A stretch of DNA of 11,020 nt from Gammaproteobacteria bacterium (lineage in GTDB: Bacteria > Pseudomonadota > Gammaproteobacteria > GRL18): contig WTAX01000466.1 in NCBI GenBank assembly GCA_013139395.1, forward strand, positions 1 through 11,020. The letters are read 5' to 3'. The translations under genes were made by a program, and so were the position numbers. The notes under the pieces are model-generated. The model was not told the DNA's origin and did not search any database. It saw only the letters and a program-made list of their open reading frames with translations. Below, piece after piece: positions 1 to 6,556 of this stretch; position 1 is the first letter of the stretch; every line of letters begins with the position of its first letter.

Positions 1-135
1 AGACTCAATGAAATCAGTCAGTTAATTGAAAAAAACAAGATCGAGCAAGCTCAGGAATTACTGCTTCAATTTAAAACAAAATACCCTGATTACCCTATAG
101 ACCCTGTGATTTTAAAACAGTTATCCCCATATTAG
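1..135 (+). CDS. C-terminal fragment of an unidentified protein
   Basis: An open frame runs in from the left edge and ends at TAG 133-135. Forty-four residues are visible, beginning RLNEISQLIEKNKIEQAQ and ending LKQLSPY. The segment looks like an amphipathic helix-turn-helix pair of TPR-like or helical-tail character, with a KYPDYP motif after the second helix. The body of the protein lies outside the window, so I do not assign a family. The next gene on the same strand begins 35 bp downstream, with no visible terminator between them, so the two may be co-transcribed. Confidence 0.6.
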   Translation, partial: RLNEISQLIEKNKIEQAQELLLQFKTKYPDYPIDPVILKQLSPY

Positions 136-170
136 AGTTTTCAGGCACTTTTTTACTCGATAAAGACACT

Positions 171-788
171 ATGACAGAACATAATCCAATTGAAATCAAC
201 CTGCACAAAAAATCACGCTTATTAGAAATCAGTTTTGATACCGGTGAAAACTTTAAATTAAGTTGTGAGTATTTACGTACTCATGCCAAATCTGCAGAAA
301 TCACCACATCTGATAAACCTGTCGCAGGTAAAATCAGTGTCAATATTGACTCCATCGAAGCACAGGGTACTTATGCACTCAGACTCTTTTTTGATGATAG
401 CTATGATCAAGGCATCTATTCCTGGGAAACATTGTACGACCTGGGTAAAAATTATGAAAAATATTGGGCTTTATACCTTTTTGCATTAGAAGAACATCAT
501 TTAAACCGGGGTGAAGTTGACAATGCTCATAAAGGACCATCAATAATTAAAATCTTATATTTTATGGATAAGCTCATCAAATTCACCAAAGAAGAGGAAG
601 ATCTGGAGTTGCCGGAAGAGGTAAATACAGTACAGCAACTTCTGGTACTATTACGCAGCCGCGGCAATCGCTGGGAACGAGCATTTAGCGATGATGCCGT
701 TCAATTTACCGTCAACAAAGAATTTGCTGAGTTATTTACAGTATTAGAACATGGTGATGAAATTGCCCTGATACCTAAAGCTAAATAA
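171..788 (+). CDS. DUF971 domain fused to a MoaD/ThiS-like beta-grasp domain without C-terminal Gly-Gly
   Basis: This 205-residue protein appears to have two domains. Residues about 5-105 match the DUF971 / GBBH-like N-terminal fold: an early PIEINLHKKSRLLEI strand, an LR..AKSAEI stretch, and near the end FDDSYDQGIYSWETLYDLG. Most members have DDGH where this one has DDSY. Residues about 124-203 resemble MoaD (small subunit of molybdopterin synthase): IIKILYF, then ELPEEVNTVQQLLVLL, then VNKEFAEL and HGDEIALIP. Functional MoaD/ThiS proteins end in Gly-Gly, which is adenylated and thiocarboxylated. This protein ends IPKAK, so it should not act as a standard sulfur carrier. DUF971 domains are also found near or fused to iron-sulfur assembly proteins, so a cofactor-related role is possible but inferred. 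The ATG at 171 is the first in frame and gives a natural DUF971 N-terminus. No good ribosome binding site is visible. Repeat copy 1 starts 4 bp after the stop. Confidence 0.8.
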   Translation: MTEHNPIEINLHKKSRLLEISFDTGENFKLSCEYLRTHAKSAEITTSDKPVAGKISVNIDSIEAQGTYALRLFFDDSYDQGIYSWETLYDLGKNYEKYWALYLFALEEHHLNRGEVDNAHKGPSIIKILYFMDKLIKFTKEEEDLELPEEVNTVQQLLVLLRSRGNRWERAFSDDAVQFTVNKEFAELFTVLEHGDEIALIPKAK

Positions 789-791
789 AGC

Positions 792-955
792 GTTACTATT
801 CAGCGTGTTATTTACAAAAAGCCTGTGGTTGCTTATTTTTCTGACTTTGATTGTCTGAGCGCAGCGACATCTCGTAACAGAAAGTCAAAGTTAGAAAAAT
901 AAGTGACCATAGGCTTAACACTAGTAATTAGAAATACTCACTTCTGAATAGTTAC
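792..955 (+). mobile_element. MITE-like hairpin element, copy 1 (perfect 8-bp target duplication)
   Basis: This is a 164-bp non-coding element. Its left end GTTACTATTCAG (792-803) is the inverted counterpart of CTGAATAGTTAC at its right end (944-955). It is flanked exactly by the direct repeat AATAAAGC at 784-791 and 956-963, an 8-bp target-site duplication. Inner arms 819-848 and 887-916 pair over 30 positions with four differences, all G-U compatible in plus-strand RNA. The loop holds TGAGCGCAGCGA (856-867) and is about 15 bp longer than in the other copies. The duplication contains the stop codon of the preceding gene, so the insertion left that reading frame intact. The GTAA-type end and 8-bp duplication resemble IS66-family elements; this parentage is inference. 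No transposase is encoded. Confidence 0.88.
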
Positions 956-993
956 AATAAAGCATAGCAAAATAAAATACAGACCCTTTAAAA

Positions 994-1326
994 ATGACCA
1001 AACTTACAAATTCCCTCAATAGCTGGGGTACAGAACAGTTTAAACAAGTGTTAAAACAAGAGATTGAAGCATTAGGTAATGACGTGCTGCCCTTAAATCA
1101 GGCAACCTGTCAGGGTGGTTTGGCGGATGACTCAAATATCTCTGCCCTGATAAACTCAGTCACAGAAAATGACACCCGGATTTTGATAAAAGTGGGAATA
1201 TTTTTTAATGAAATTATTGCCGGCTGTAATTGCGGTGATGATCCCGCATCTGAAAATACCTATTGTGAACTACTTGTTTCTATCAATAAAAACAGTGCCG
1301 AAGCCTGTTTTTCTCTGCAATCTTAA
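994..1326 (+). CDS. Small conserved-looking cysteine-containing protein, function unknown
   Basis: A 110-residue acidic, soluble protein with no signal peptide or membrane segment. It begins MTKLTNSLNSWGTEQFKQVLKQEI, giving a helical N-terminal part. This is followed by GGLADDSNISALINSV, then a strand-rich half KVGIFFNEIIAGCNCGDDP and TYCELLVSINKNSAEACFSL. Five cysteines are present (about residues 39, 78, 80, 91 and 105); the CNC pair with C91 could bind metal, but no complete known motif is present. The overall pattern resembles uncharacterised small gammaproteobacterial proteins, though I cannot name a family. It lies 38 bp after repeat copy 1 and has no Shine-Dalgarno sequence. Its stop is 25 bp from the stop of the convergent permease gene. 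The coherent frame and protein-like composition support a real gene. Confidence 0.7.
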   Translation: MTKLTNSLNSWGTEQFKQVLKQEIEALGNDVLPLNQATCQGGLADDSNISALINSVTENDTRILIKVGIFFNEIIAGCNCGDDPASENTYCELLVSINKNSAEACFSLQS

Positions 1327-1351
1327 ACTAAAGAAAAGCAATCAGGAGTTA

Positions 1352-2551
1352 TTACTCCGCACGCAAGGCTTCAATCGGATCAAGTAAGGCGGCACGACGG
1401 GCAGGCAGTACACCGGCAATCAATCCGATGCTGATGGCAACCACTTCTGCGAGAATGACGAAGTTCCACGAGGTATGTACCGGTAGGGCCGGCAAACTCA
1501 GATGCAGAAGTTGAGCTATACCGACACCCAGTCCCAGTCCGACGAGTCCACCAATCGCAGAAAGTACAACGGCCTCACCTAAAAACAAACTCAGTACCTG
1601 AGACTGTCTGGCACCTAATGCGCGCAGTAAACCAATTTCACTAATACGTTCATTAACTGAAATCGTCATAATAGTGACAATACCGATGGCACCGACTAAT
1701 AATGAAATACTGCCAATGGCGGCAACGGCAAAGGTCAGCACATTTAACACCGAGCCCAGCACTTCAAGCATTTGCTGCTGAGTGGTAATCGTGACATCAT
1801 CCTTGCCATGTCGTGCTTCAAGGATTTGTTTAATGCCGTCAACAACGGTCTCCACTGAGGTATTATCATCATAAAGCACATCGACTTCATGCAAAGTATT
1901 ACGGTTAAATAAACTCATGGCGCGGGAAGCTGGAATATAAATAGTATCATCCAGATCAAAGCCCAGTACACTGCCTTTTGACTCCATGATACCAATGATG
2001 CGAAAGCGATGACCGCCCACTGTAATACGTTGTCCTAAGGGATTTTGATCGCTGAACAGTTCCTTTTTAAGTTTACTGCCCAGTACAGCAAAAGCACGCG
2101 GAGCAGTAGGATCATCATCGGGCAGAAAGCGACCTGTCTTTACCGCCATTTGAAACGCTTCCGGCATCTGTGAACCGGCACCATAAATTGTCGTGCGGCG
2201 ACTACGATTACCGGCTTTAACTTCTGCATTGCCCTGAACAAAAGCAACGACGGCTCTGGCATAAGGTAAACGTTTAAGTGCCTCGGCATCTTCAATCGTT
2301 AATGGCCGTTCAGTACCGAATACGCCCATACTAATGCCGCCAGTTGTTGCCTTGCCCGGATTTATGGCCACTAAATTAGTGCCGAACTGAGTAAATTCAG
2401 CAAGCACAAACTGATGTACACCTTCACCGATAGAAGTTAACAAGACAACCGCAGCAACACCCACAGCAATGCCCAATGCAGTTAAAAAACTGCGCAGGCG
2501 ATGGGCAATCAGAGATGAGCTGGTTAAATGCAGGAAGTCGCGTAGCTGCAT
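1352..2551 (-). CDS. FtsX/MacB-family ABC transporter permease (second of two)
   Basis: A 399-residue inner-membrane permease of the MacB/FtsX (LolC/E-like) type. It has the standard order. A short cytoplasmic start (MQLRDFLHL) precedes TM1 at about 20-40 (SFLTALGIAVGVAAVVLL). A large periplasmic MacB-PCD domain of about 225 residues follows, then three helices at about 268-297, 320-350 and 362-383. The C-terminus LPARRAALLDPIEALRAE is the family signature. The conserved EIGLLRALGA coupling segment, which contacts the ATPase, is present after TM2. It begins 3 bp after the stop of the upstream permease, so the two are almost certainly translated together and probably form a heterodimer. Such systems carry out mechanotransmission, exporting substrate through a periplasmic adaptor rather than through the membrane domain itself. 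The substrate is unknown. This is the last gene of the operon. Confidence 0.93.
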   Translation of the reverse strand: MQLRDFLHLTSSSLIAHRLRSFLTALGIAVGVAAVVLLTSIGEGVHQFVLAEFTQFGTNLVAINPGKATTGGISMGVFGTERPLTIEDAEALKRLPYARAVVAFVQGNAEVKAGNRSRRTTIYGAGSQMPEAFQMAVKTGRFLPDDDPTAPRAFAVLGSKLKKELFSDQNPLGQRITVGGHRFRIIGIMESKGSVLGFDLDDTIYIPASRAMSLFNRNTLHEVDVLYDDNTSVETVVDGIKQILEARHGKDDVTITTQQQMLEVLGSVLNVLTFAVAAIGSISLLVGAIGIVTIMTISVNERISEIGLLRALGARQSQVLSLFLGEAVVLSAIGGLVGLGLGVGIAQLLHLSLPALPVHTSWNFVILAEVVAISIGLIAGVLPARRAALLDPIEALRAE

Positions 2552-2554
2552 GAT

Positions 2555-3769
2555 TTATTTACCTGTTAGTGCTAAAACAGGATCAAGCCGTGCGGCTTGT
2601 CGAGCAGGCAGTAAACTGAACACAAATCCGGCCAATAAACTAACAGCAATCGCAGTCAATACTGCCCACAGTGGAGCATAGGCTGGTAAATCTGGAAAAG
2701 CCTGTCTGATAGCCAGACAACCCAGTTCACCCAGTAATAAACCGATGATGGCTCCGAATGCAGATAACATAATGGCTTCTGATAAAATCAGACGGATGAT
2801 CAGACGTTGAGGAGCACCCAATGCTTTAAGTAATCCAATTTCTGCGGTGCGTTGGGATACGGCGACCAGCATAACATTCATGATTAAAATACCGGCAACA
2901 GCGAGACTGATTGCCGCTATGCCGCCGATCGCATAAGTCAATGCACCTAATATACGATCAAAGGTTGCCAGTACCGCATCCTGAGTGACTACCGTCACAT
3001 CCCGCTTACCCTGATGACGTTCTTTTAGTTGTTCAATAATGGCGAGTTTGACTGGCTCAATGGCGGAACGGGTTTTGGCTTCCACCAGAATCCGAAACAG
3101 TGAAGGGGTATTAAATAATTGCTGTGCCGATGCCACCGGGATCATGATGGTATCCTGTACATCCACGCCAATCGAGCGACCTTCAGAAGCCATAACACCA
3201 ATGACACGAAAACGCCGATCCCCCAGACGCAGCCATTGACCAACTGCCGCCTGGGTATCAAATAGTTCATCACGAATATTACTGCCAATGACACAAACCG
3301 GCGTAGCACGATCCAGATCTGCTGCAGGTAAGAAACTACCCTGTGCCAGTTCCCAATGGCGAATTTCTAACAGCTCATGATTACTGCCAATGACCGGCAC
3401 TTCACGTGAACGTCCCTGAAAACTGGCCTTGACTGAACCGATATTAATCGGTGCAATACGTCGAACATTAGTGTTGCGAGTTAAAACTTGTGCATCATCC
3501 AGAGTCAGATCACGGGGCGTCGTACCGACCAGAGCAATGGGATTAAGACCCGAGGTTTCCGAATAACCGGGAAAAACAATCACAAGATTGGTACCTAATG
3601 AGGTAAATTCATTGCTGACATAACGCCGCGCACCTTCACCCAAAGCAGTTAACATAATAACTGCGGCAACACCAATAGCCATAGCAGTTAACATTAATAG
3701 TGTTCGGGTTGGGTAGCCCACTAAGGCTGTCCATGAGAAACGAATAATATCGTTAATTGAAGTTGTCAT
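2555..3769 (-). CDS. FtsX/MacB-family ABC transporter permease (first of two)
   Basis: With the start chosen here the protein is 404 residues. TM1 lies at about 22-42 (RTLLMLTAMAIGVAAVIML), the periplasmic MacB-PCD domain at about 45-270, and TM2-TM4 at about 276-304, 325-354 and 366-388. The C-terminus LPARQAARLDPVLAL is typical of the family. EIGLLKALGAP after TM2 is the ATPase-coupling segment. It is a paralogue of the next gene: both share IGVAAV, the EF(T)xxGTNL stretch and the overall plan, so the operon contains a tandem permease duplication. The ATG at 3769 overlaps the upstream ATPase stop as TGATG, indicating coupled translation. An in-frame ATG at 3793 would add eight residues but lies inside the ATPase gene without a ribosome binding site. 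Inner-membrane location is expected. Confidence 0.92.
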   Translation of the reverse strand: MTTSINDIIRFSWTALVGYPTRTLLMLTAMAIGVAAVIMLTALGEGARRYVSNEFTSLGTNLVIVFPGYSETSGLNPIALVGTTPRDLTLDDAQVLTRNTNVRRIAPINIGSVKASFQGRSREVPVIGSNHELLEIRHWELAQGSFLPAADLDRATPVCVIGSNIRDELFDTQAAVGQWLRLGDRRFRVIGVMASEGRSIGVDVQDTIMIPVASAQQLFNTPSLFRILVEAKTRSAIEPVKLAIIEQLKERHQGKRDVTVVTQDAVLATFDRILGALTYAIGGIAAISLAVAGILIMNVMLVAVSQRTAEIGLLKALGAPQRLIIRLILSEAIMLSAFGAIIGLLLGELGCLAIRQAFPDLPAYAPLWAVLTAIAVSLLAGFVFSLLPARQAARLDPVLALTGK

Positions 3770-4491
3770 CAGCGTGAACTTATCTGTGAGCATTGTTGAT
3801 CAGATTCAATGCGGCCATCAACCATTTGTATCTGCCGCGTTGCTCGTTGACCGATGTTGGCATCATGGGTCACGATGATCACAGTTATACCCTGCCGGTT
3901 AAGTTGTTCAAGAATATTGATGACATCCTGCCCGGATTTTTGATCAAGGTTGCCCGTGGGTTCATCAGCCAGCAGGATATTGGGCTGCATAATGGTTGCA
4001 CGGGCAATGGCAACACGCTGTCGTTGTCCGCCTGACAGTTGATCGGGAGTATGATGAGCACGATCGCTTAAGCCCATATCCATGACTGCTTTATTGACCA
4101 GCGGCTGCCGTTGGTCAGGCTCTGTTCCTGCAAGAATTAAAGGTAGTGCGATGTTCTCTGCCGCAGTTAATCGGGGGATCAGATGAAAAGCCTGAAAGAC
4201 AAAACCAATGGTTTTGCTGCGCTTTGCAGCTTGTTGGCCATCAGGCAGGGCAGTGACATCCTGCTGGTTTAATAAATAAGTGCCCTTAGTCGCGCTGTCA
4301 AGCAGGCCAATTAAATTCAGTAAAGTTGATTTGCCTGAACCGGAAGGACCCATGATGGAAATATATTCACCCGCTTGAATAGACAGGTTGATATCATCCA
4401 GTGCATGTACCGTTTGCTCACCAACCAGAAAGTTACGATGAATATTCTTTAACTCAATCAAGCTTAATTCAATCATGCTTAATTCAATCAT
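3769..4491 (-). CDS. ABC transporter ATP-binding protein, MacB/LolD type
   Basis: A 240-residue cytoplasmic ATPase that drives the two adjacent permeases. All nucleotide-binding motifs are intact: Walker A GPSGSGKS (about 48-55), Q-loop Q100 in [10 protein letters not shown], signature [14 protein letters not shown] (152 onward), Walker [13 protein letters not shown] (172-183) and the H-loop His209 in IVTHD. The LPLILAG segment after the Q-loop and the compact length are typical of the LolD/MacB-N/SalX group. The start at 4491 overlaps the adaptor stop by 8 bp (ATGATTGA). An upstream ATG at 4581 would give a 98-bp overlap and 30 residues of non-homologous sequence, so I reject it. The N-terminus consists of a tandem [15 protein letters not shown] repeat; the second ATG (4476) is an alternative start. 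The 3' end shares TGATG with the permease gene. Confidence 0.94.
   Translation of the reverse strand: MIELSMIELSLIELKNIHRNFLVGEQTVHALDDINLSIQAGEYISIMGPSGSGKSTLLNLIGLLDSATKGTYLLNQQDVTALPDGQQAAKRSKTIGFVFQAFHLIPRLTAAENIALPLILAGTEPDQRQPLVNKAVMDMGLSDRAHHTPDQLSGGQRQRVAIARATIMQPNILLADEPTGNLDQKSGQDVINILEQLNRQGITVIIVTHDANIGQRATRQIQMVDGRIESDQQCSQISSR
4447..4491 (-). repeat. 15-bp tandem repeat at the ATPase start codon
   Basis: Three 15-bp units in a row encode [10 protein letters not shown] and LIELK. The first two (4477-4491 and 4462-4476) are identical, ATGATTGAATTAAGC; the third (4447-4461) differs at three positions. The first unit also contains the TGA stop of the upstream adaptor gene. The array therefore duplicates a possible start codon without breaking either frame. 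It probably arose by replication slippage. Confidence 0.85.
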
Positions 4492-5635
4492 ATTTGTTGT
4501 CAATAACGGCACGGGCACCATCTTCGACACCATCTCGTTGGATTGAAATAACAAGCTGTTCACCAGCGACGAGACCGTCAATCACTTCAGTATAACTCCA
4601 GTTGCTCATACCGGTTTTAATCTGACGTTGTTCAAGCAGTCCGTCAGCGTTCAAAATGAGTACCTTGCTGCGTTCAAATAATGCCGCGGTGGGAATACGC
4701 AACACGTTATCACGTCGATCCAAAATGACTTCAGCATCGGCACTATAGCCGGGCAACATATTGTTAATGTTCTCGATATTGGTAAATTCAACTTCTATTT
4801 CAACCGTGCGTGACTGTTTTTCCAGATCCAGCACATAGACTGCAACCCGGCGTACTATACCGTCAAATATTTTCCCGGCAAAGGCATCCAGAGAAATACG
4901 TGCAGGCATTTGTGGACGAATCTGGGGGGCATCCACTTCATCAATAGGAGCAGAGACATAAAGGCAGGTGTAATCAATCAGATCAATCGCCGGCAAGGTC
5001 GCGACACCAACTGGCGAAGGCGTAAGAAATTCACCCAGTTCACCATTAACTTCAGCGATACGACCTTTAAAAGGCGCAATTAACCGGGTACGTGCCAGCT
5101 TGGCCTGGACTACATCGATTTTTGACTGGCTGATCTTGATACTGGTATTAGCGGCTTCACAGGCGGCCAGTTTTGCCTGAGCTTCACTTTCGGCCTGGTC
5201 TACACTTTCTTCAGATACCATATCTTTTTTTCGTAATGTGCGCAGACGACGGGCTTCACGTTTTTCAACTTCGGCCATAATACAGGCTTGGCGTGCCAAT
5301 GCAATCGATGCCTGATACTCATGCTTAGCCAGTGAGACCTGTGCCTGTAAATCATCATTCCATATTTCCAGCAGTAGTTGTCCGGCTTCGACCCGATCCC
5401 CTTCTTTGACGGGCAGACTTTCAATCTGACCACCGATTGAGGGAGACAGACGTGCACGCTGGCAGGCCTTGAGTGTTCCTGCACGAGTATTAGTAATCGT
5501 TGAAAGTACTTCTCCCTGCGTGACTTCCTGTACCACAACAGCAACCGGGCGTGGGCGTTTGATATAGGCAAGCAGTACTGCAATACAAATAATGATCAGC
5601 AGACTGGTAAAAAGCAGGCGATGTCGTTTTAACAT
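4484..5635 (-). CDS. HlyD/MacA-type periplasmic adaptor (membrane fusion protein)
   Basis: A 383-residue adaptor that should link the inner-membrane ABC permeases to an outer-membrane channel. Residues 7-25 (LLFTSLLIIICIAVLLAYI) form a signal anchor. The two halves of the lipoyl domain are at about 58-92 (ARLSPSIGGQIESLPVKEGDRVEAGQ in part) and 180-215 (RLIAPFKGRIAEVNGELGEF). An alpha-hairpin coiled coil of about 85 residues lies between them, rich in K, E, A and R. A beta-barrel (PARISLDAFAGKIFDGIV) and a membrane-proximal domain follow. I choose ATG 5635, giving MLKRHRLLF, because GGGATC stands just upstream and the anchor then lies at the natural N-terminus. An ATG at 5695 would add 20 residues encoded by repeat-like sequence, with no ribosome binding site. 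It is the first gene of a four-gene export operon with overlapping or nearly touching genes. Confidence 0.92.
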   Translation of the reverse strand: MLKRHRLLFTSLLIIICIAVLLAYIKRPRPVAVVVQEVTQGEVLSTITNTRAGTLKACQRARLSPSIGGQIESLPVKEGDRVEAGQLLLEIWNDDLQAQVSLAKHEYQASIALARQACIMAEVEKREARRLRTLRKKDMVSEESVDQAESEAQAKLAACEAANTSIKISQSKIDVVQAKLARTRLIAPFKGRIAEVNGELGEFLTPSPVGVATLPAIDLIDYTCLYVSAPIDEVDAPQIRPQMPARISLDAFAGKIFDGIVRRVAVYVLDLEKQSRTVEIEVEFTNIENINNMLPGYSADAEVILDRRDNVLRIPTAALFERSKVLILNADGLLEQRQIKTGMSNWSYTEVIDGLVAGEQLVISIQRDGVEDGARAVIDNKYD

Positions 5636-5656
5636 GAAAAGATCCCAATTATTTTT

Positions 5657-5668
5657 GTAACTATTCAG
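5657..5668. repeat. Solitary copy of the element terminal sequence
   Basis: GTAACTATTCAG here is a perfect 12-bp inverted match to CTGAATAGTTAC at the right end of element copy 2 (5876-5887). It is also identical to the right-end sequence of copy 1 read inward. It is preceded by TTTT, as is the left end of copy 2. It may be the remains of an older insertion, or the original outer end of copy 2. It lies in the leader of the export operon. Confidence 0.6.
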
Positions 5669-5698
5669 CAACCCAAGCCGAAAACGGCTAACCATCTA

Positions 5699-5746
5699 TA
5701 AGTTACAAAAGATATAAAATACAAAGACTTATATTTTTGTAACTTA
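5699..5746. promoter_or_regulatory. Long inverted repeat upstream of the export operon, candidate operator
   Basis: TAAGTTACAAAA (5699-5710) and TTTTGTAACTTA (5735-5746) are a perfect 12-bp inverted repeat separated by 24 bp. ATATAA and TTATAT inside the spacer extend the symmetry. A third TTTTGTAACT lies at 5653-5662, so three 10-bp sites in alternating orientation precede the adaptor start. The right arm runs into the left end of element copy 2. The position suits a regulator of the export operon, possibly the FixJ-type protein encoded just upstream, but binding is inferred. The alternative is that these sites are only remnants of element ends. Confidence 0.45.
5716..5743 (-). promoter_or_regulatory. 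Possible sigma70-type promoter for the export operon
   Basis: On the minus strand GTTACA (5743-5738) and TATTTT (5721-5716) are separated by 16 bp, each matching four of six consensus bases. The -35 hexamer is formed by the end of element copy 2. The adaptor start lies about 80 bases downstream. A short GCCG-TTTT-CGGC hairpin falls in the leader. The call rests on weak consensus only. Confidence 0.25.
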
Positions 5747-5887
5747 GAAGCGTATTATTTACAAAAAGCCTGTGGTTGCTTATTTTTCTGACTTTGATTG
5801 TTTGAGCGCAGCGAGTTCTCAAAGTTAGAAAAATAAGTGACCATGGGCTTAACAAGTGTTATTTAGGAATACACACTGAATAGTTAC
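5739..5887 (+). mobile_element. MITE-like hairpin element, copy 2
   Basis: A 149-bp copy of the family found at 792 and 7934, in the same orientation. The left end GTAACT begins at 5739 and the right end CTGAATAGTTAC closes at 5887. Inner arms 5766-5795 and 5821-5850 differ at five of 30 positions, all G-U compatible in plus-strand RNA. The loop motif TGAGCGCAGCGA is at 5803-5814. I see no clear 8-bp flanking duplication, so this copy is older or rearranged, in line with its diverged left end. It fills the gap between the response regulator stop (5896) and the export operon. Its hairpin could limit read-through from the two-component genes. Confidence 0.8.
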
Positions 5888-5895
5888 TACTTTTA

Positions 5896-6552
5896 TTACT
5901 TGAGATCTTTAATTAAACTGGCTTGATGAATTAGTTCTGACAAATTCTTTGTACCCATCTTTTCCATTGCTTTAGCGCGATGAATTTCAACGGTTCTGGT
6001 ACTAATATTCAATTCATAGGCAATGATTTTATTGAGCTTTCCGGAAACCACTTCTGAAAATATTTCCCGCTCTCTTGGTGTAAGCGTATTAAATCTTTCC
6101 TGTGCATTATGTCTGATATCGTAAACTTCGTGACGTTCATCGTTCATTGCCAGAGCTTGTGAAATACGATCCAGTAATTGTTGATCGCTGAATGGTTTTT
6201 GTAAAAAATCAACAGCCCCGTTTTGTACCGCTTTAACGGCCATAGGAATTTCACCATGGCCTGAGATCATGATAATGGGCAGGAGTGTCTCCATACTGGT
6301 TAGCTTTTCTTGTAAATCCATACCACTCATTCCGGGCATTCTGACATCCAGAATCAAGCAACCCTTTCGATCAGCCTGGAATTGGTTGAAAAATTCATCT
6401 GCTGAAGCAAAACATTCAACGCTATAACCTACTGACTTTATTAATAAACGAAGCGCTGCTCTGACGTCAGGTTCATCATCTACTACAAAAACTGTTTGCT
6501 GGCTGGTAATATCAGTTGAAGTTTGTATTTGTTCGGGCAAGTTATTCTCCAT
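5896..6552 (-). CDS. FixJ/NarL-type response regulator
   Basis: A 218-residue cytoplasmic transcription regulator. The receiver domain (about 20-135) has the acidic pair D25-D26, phospho-acceptor D69 in LILDVRMPG, S97 in MISGHGE and K119 in LQKPF, all intact. The output domain (about 155-212) is a LuxR/FixJ-type helix-turn-helix starting LTPREREI, with KIIAYELNISTRTVEIHRAKAMEKM as recognition region and a final KNLSELI. This arrangement matches FixJ, TtrR and TodT regulators. It starts 4 bp after the stop of the upstream kinase, without a Shine-Dalgarno sequence, so translation is probably coupled. The export operon follows in the same direction, about 260 bp on, and is the most obvious target. 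Because the neighbouring kinase lacks its His, phosphorylation may come from another kinase. Confidence 0.95.
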   Translation of the reverse strand: MENNLPEQIQTSTDITSQQTVFVVDDEPDVRAALRLLIKSVGYSVECFASADEFFNQFQADRKGCLILDVRMPGMSGMDLQEKLTSMETLLPIIMISGHGEIPMAVKAVQNGAVDFLQKPFSDQQLLDRISQALAMNDERHEVYDIRHNAQERFNTLTPREREIFSEVVSGKLNKIIAYELNISTRTVEIHRAKAMEKMGTKNLSELIHQASLIKDLK

Positions 6553-6556
6553 AAAA

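Noticed and set aside
780..792. Idea that insertion of element copy 1 removed the MoaD-like Gly-Gly tail
   Set aside because: The stop codon is inside the 8-bp duplication, so the pre-insertion sequence had the same stop and the same PKAK end.
1345..1358. GGAGT-TATT-ACTCC hairpin between convergent genes as a terminator
   Set aside because: The stem is only 5 bp, there is no following T-run on either strand, and it overlaps the permease stop codon.
5200..5583. A 127-residue minus-strand frame inside the adaptor gene
   Set aside because: It lies entirely inside the well-supported adaptor in another frame and has no recognisable motifs.
5636..5695. Extended N-terminus of the adaptor starting at ATG 5695
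   Set aside because: There is no ribosome binding site, the extra 20 residues come from repeat-like sequence, and the signal anchor would be displaced from the N-terminus.
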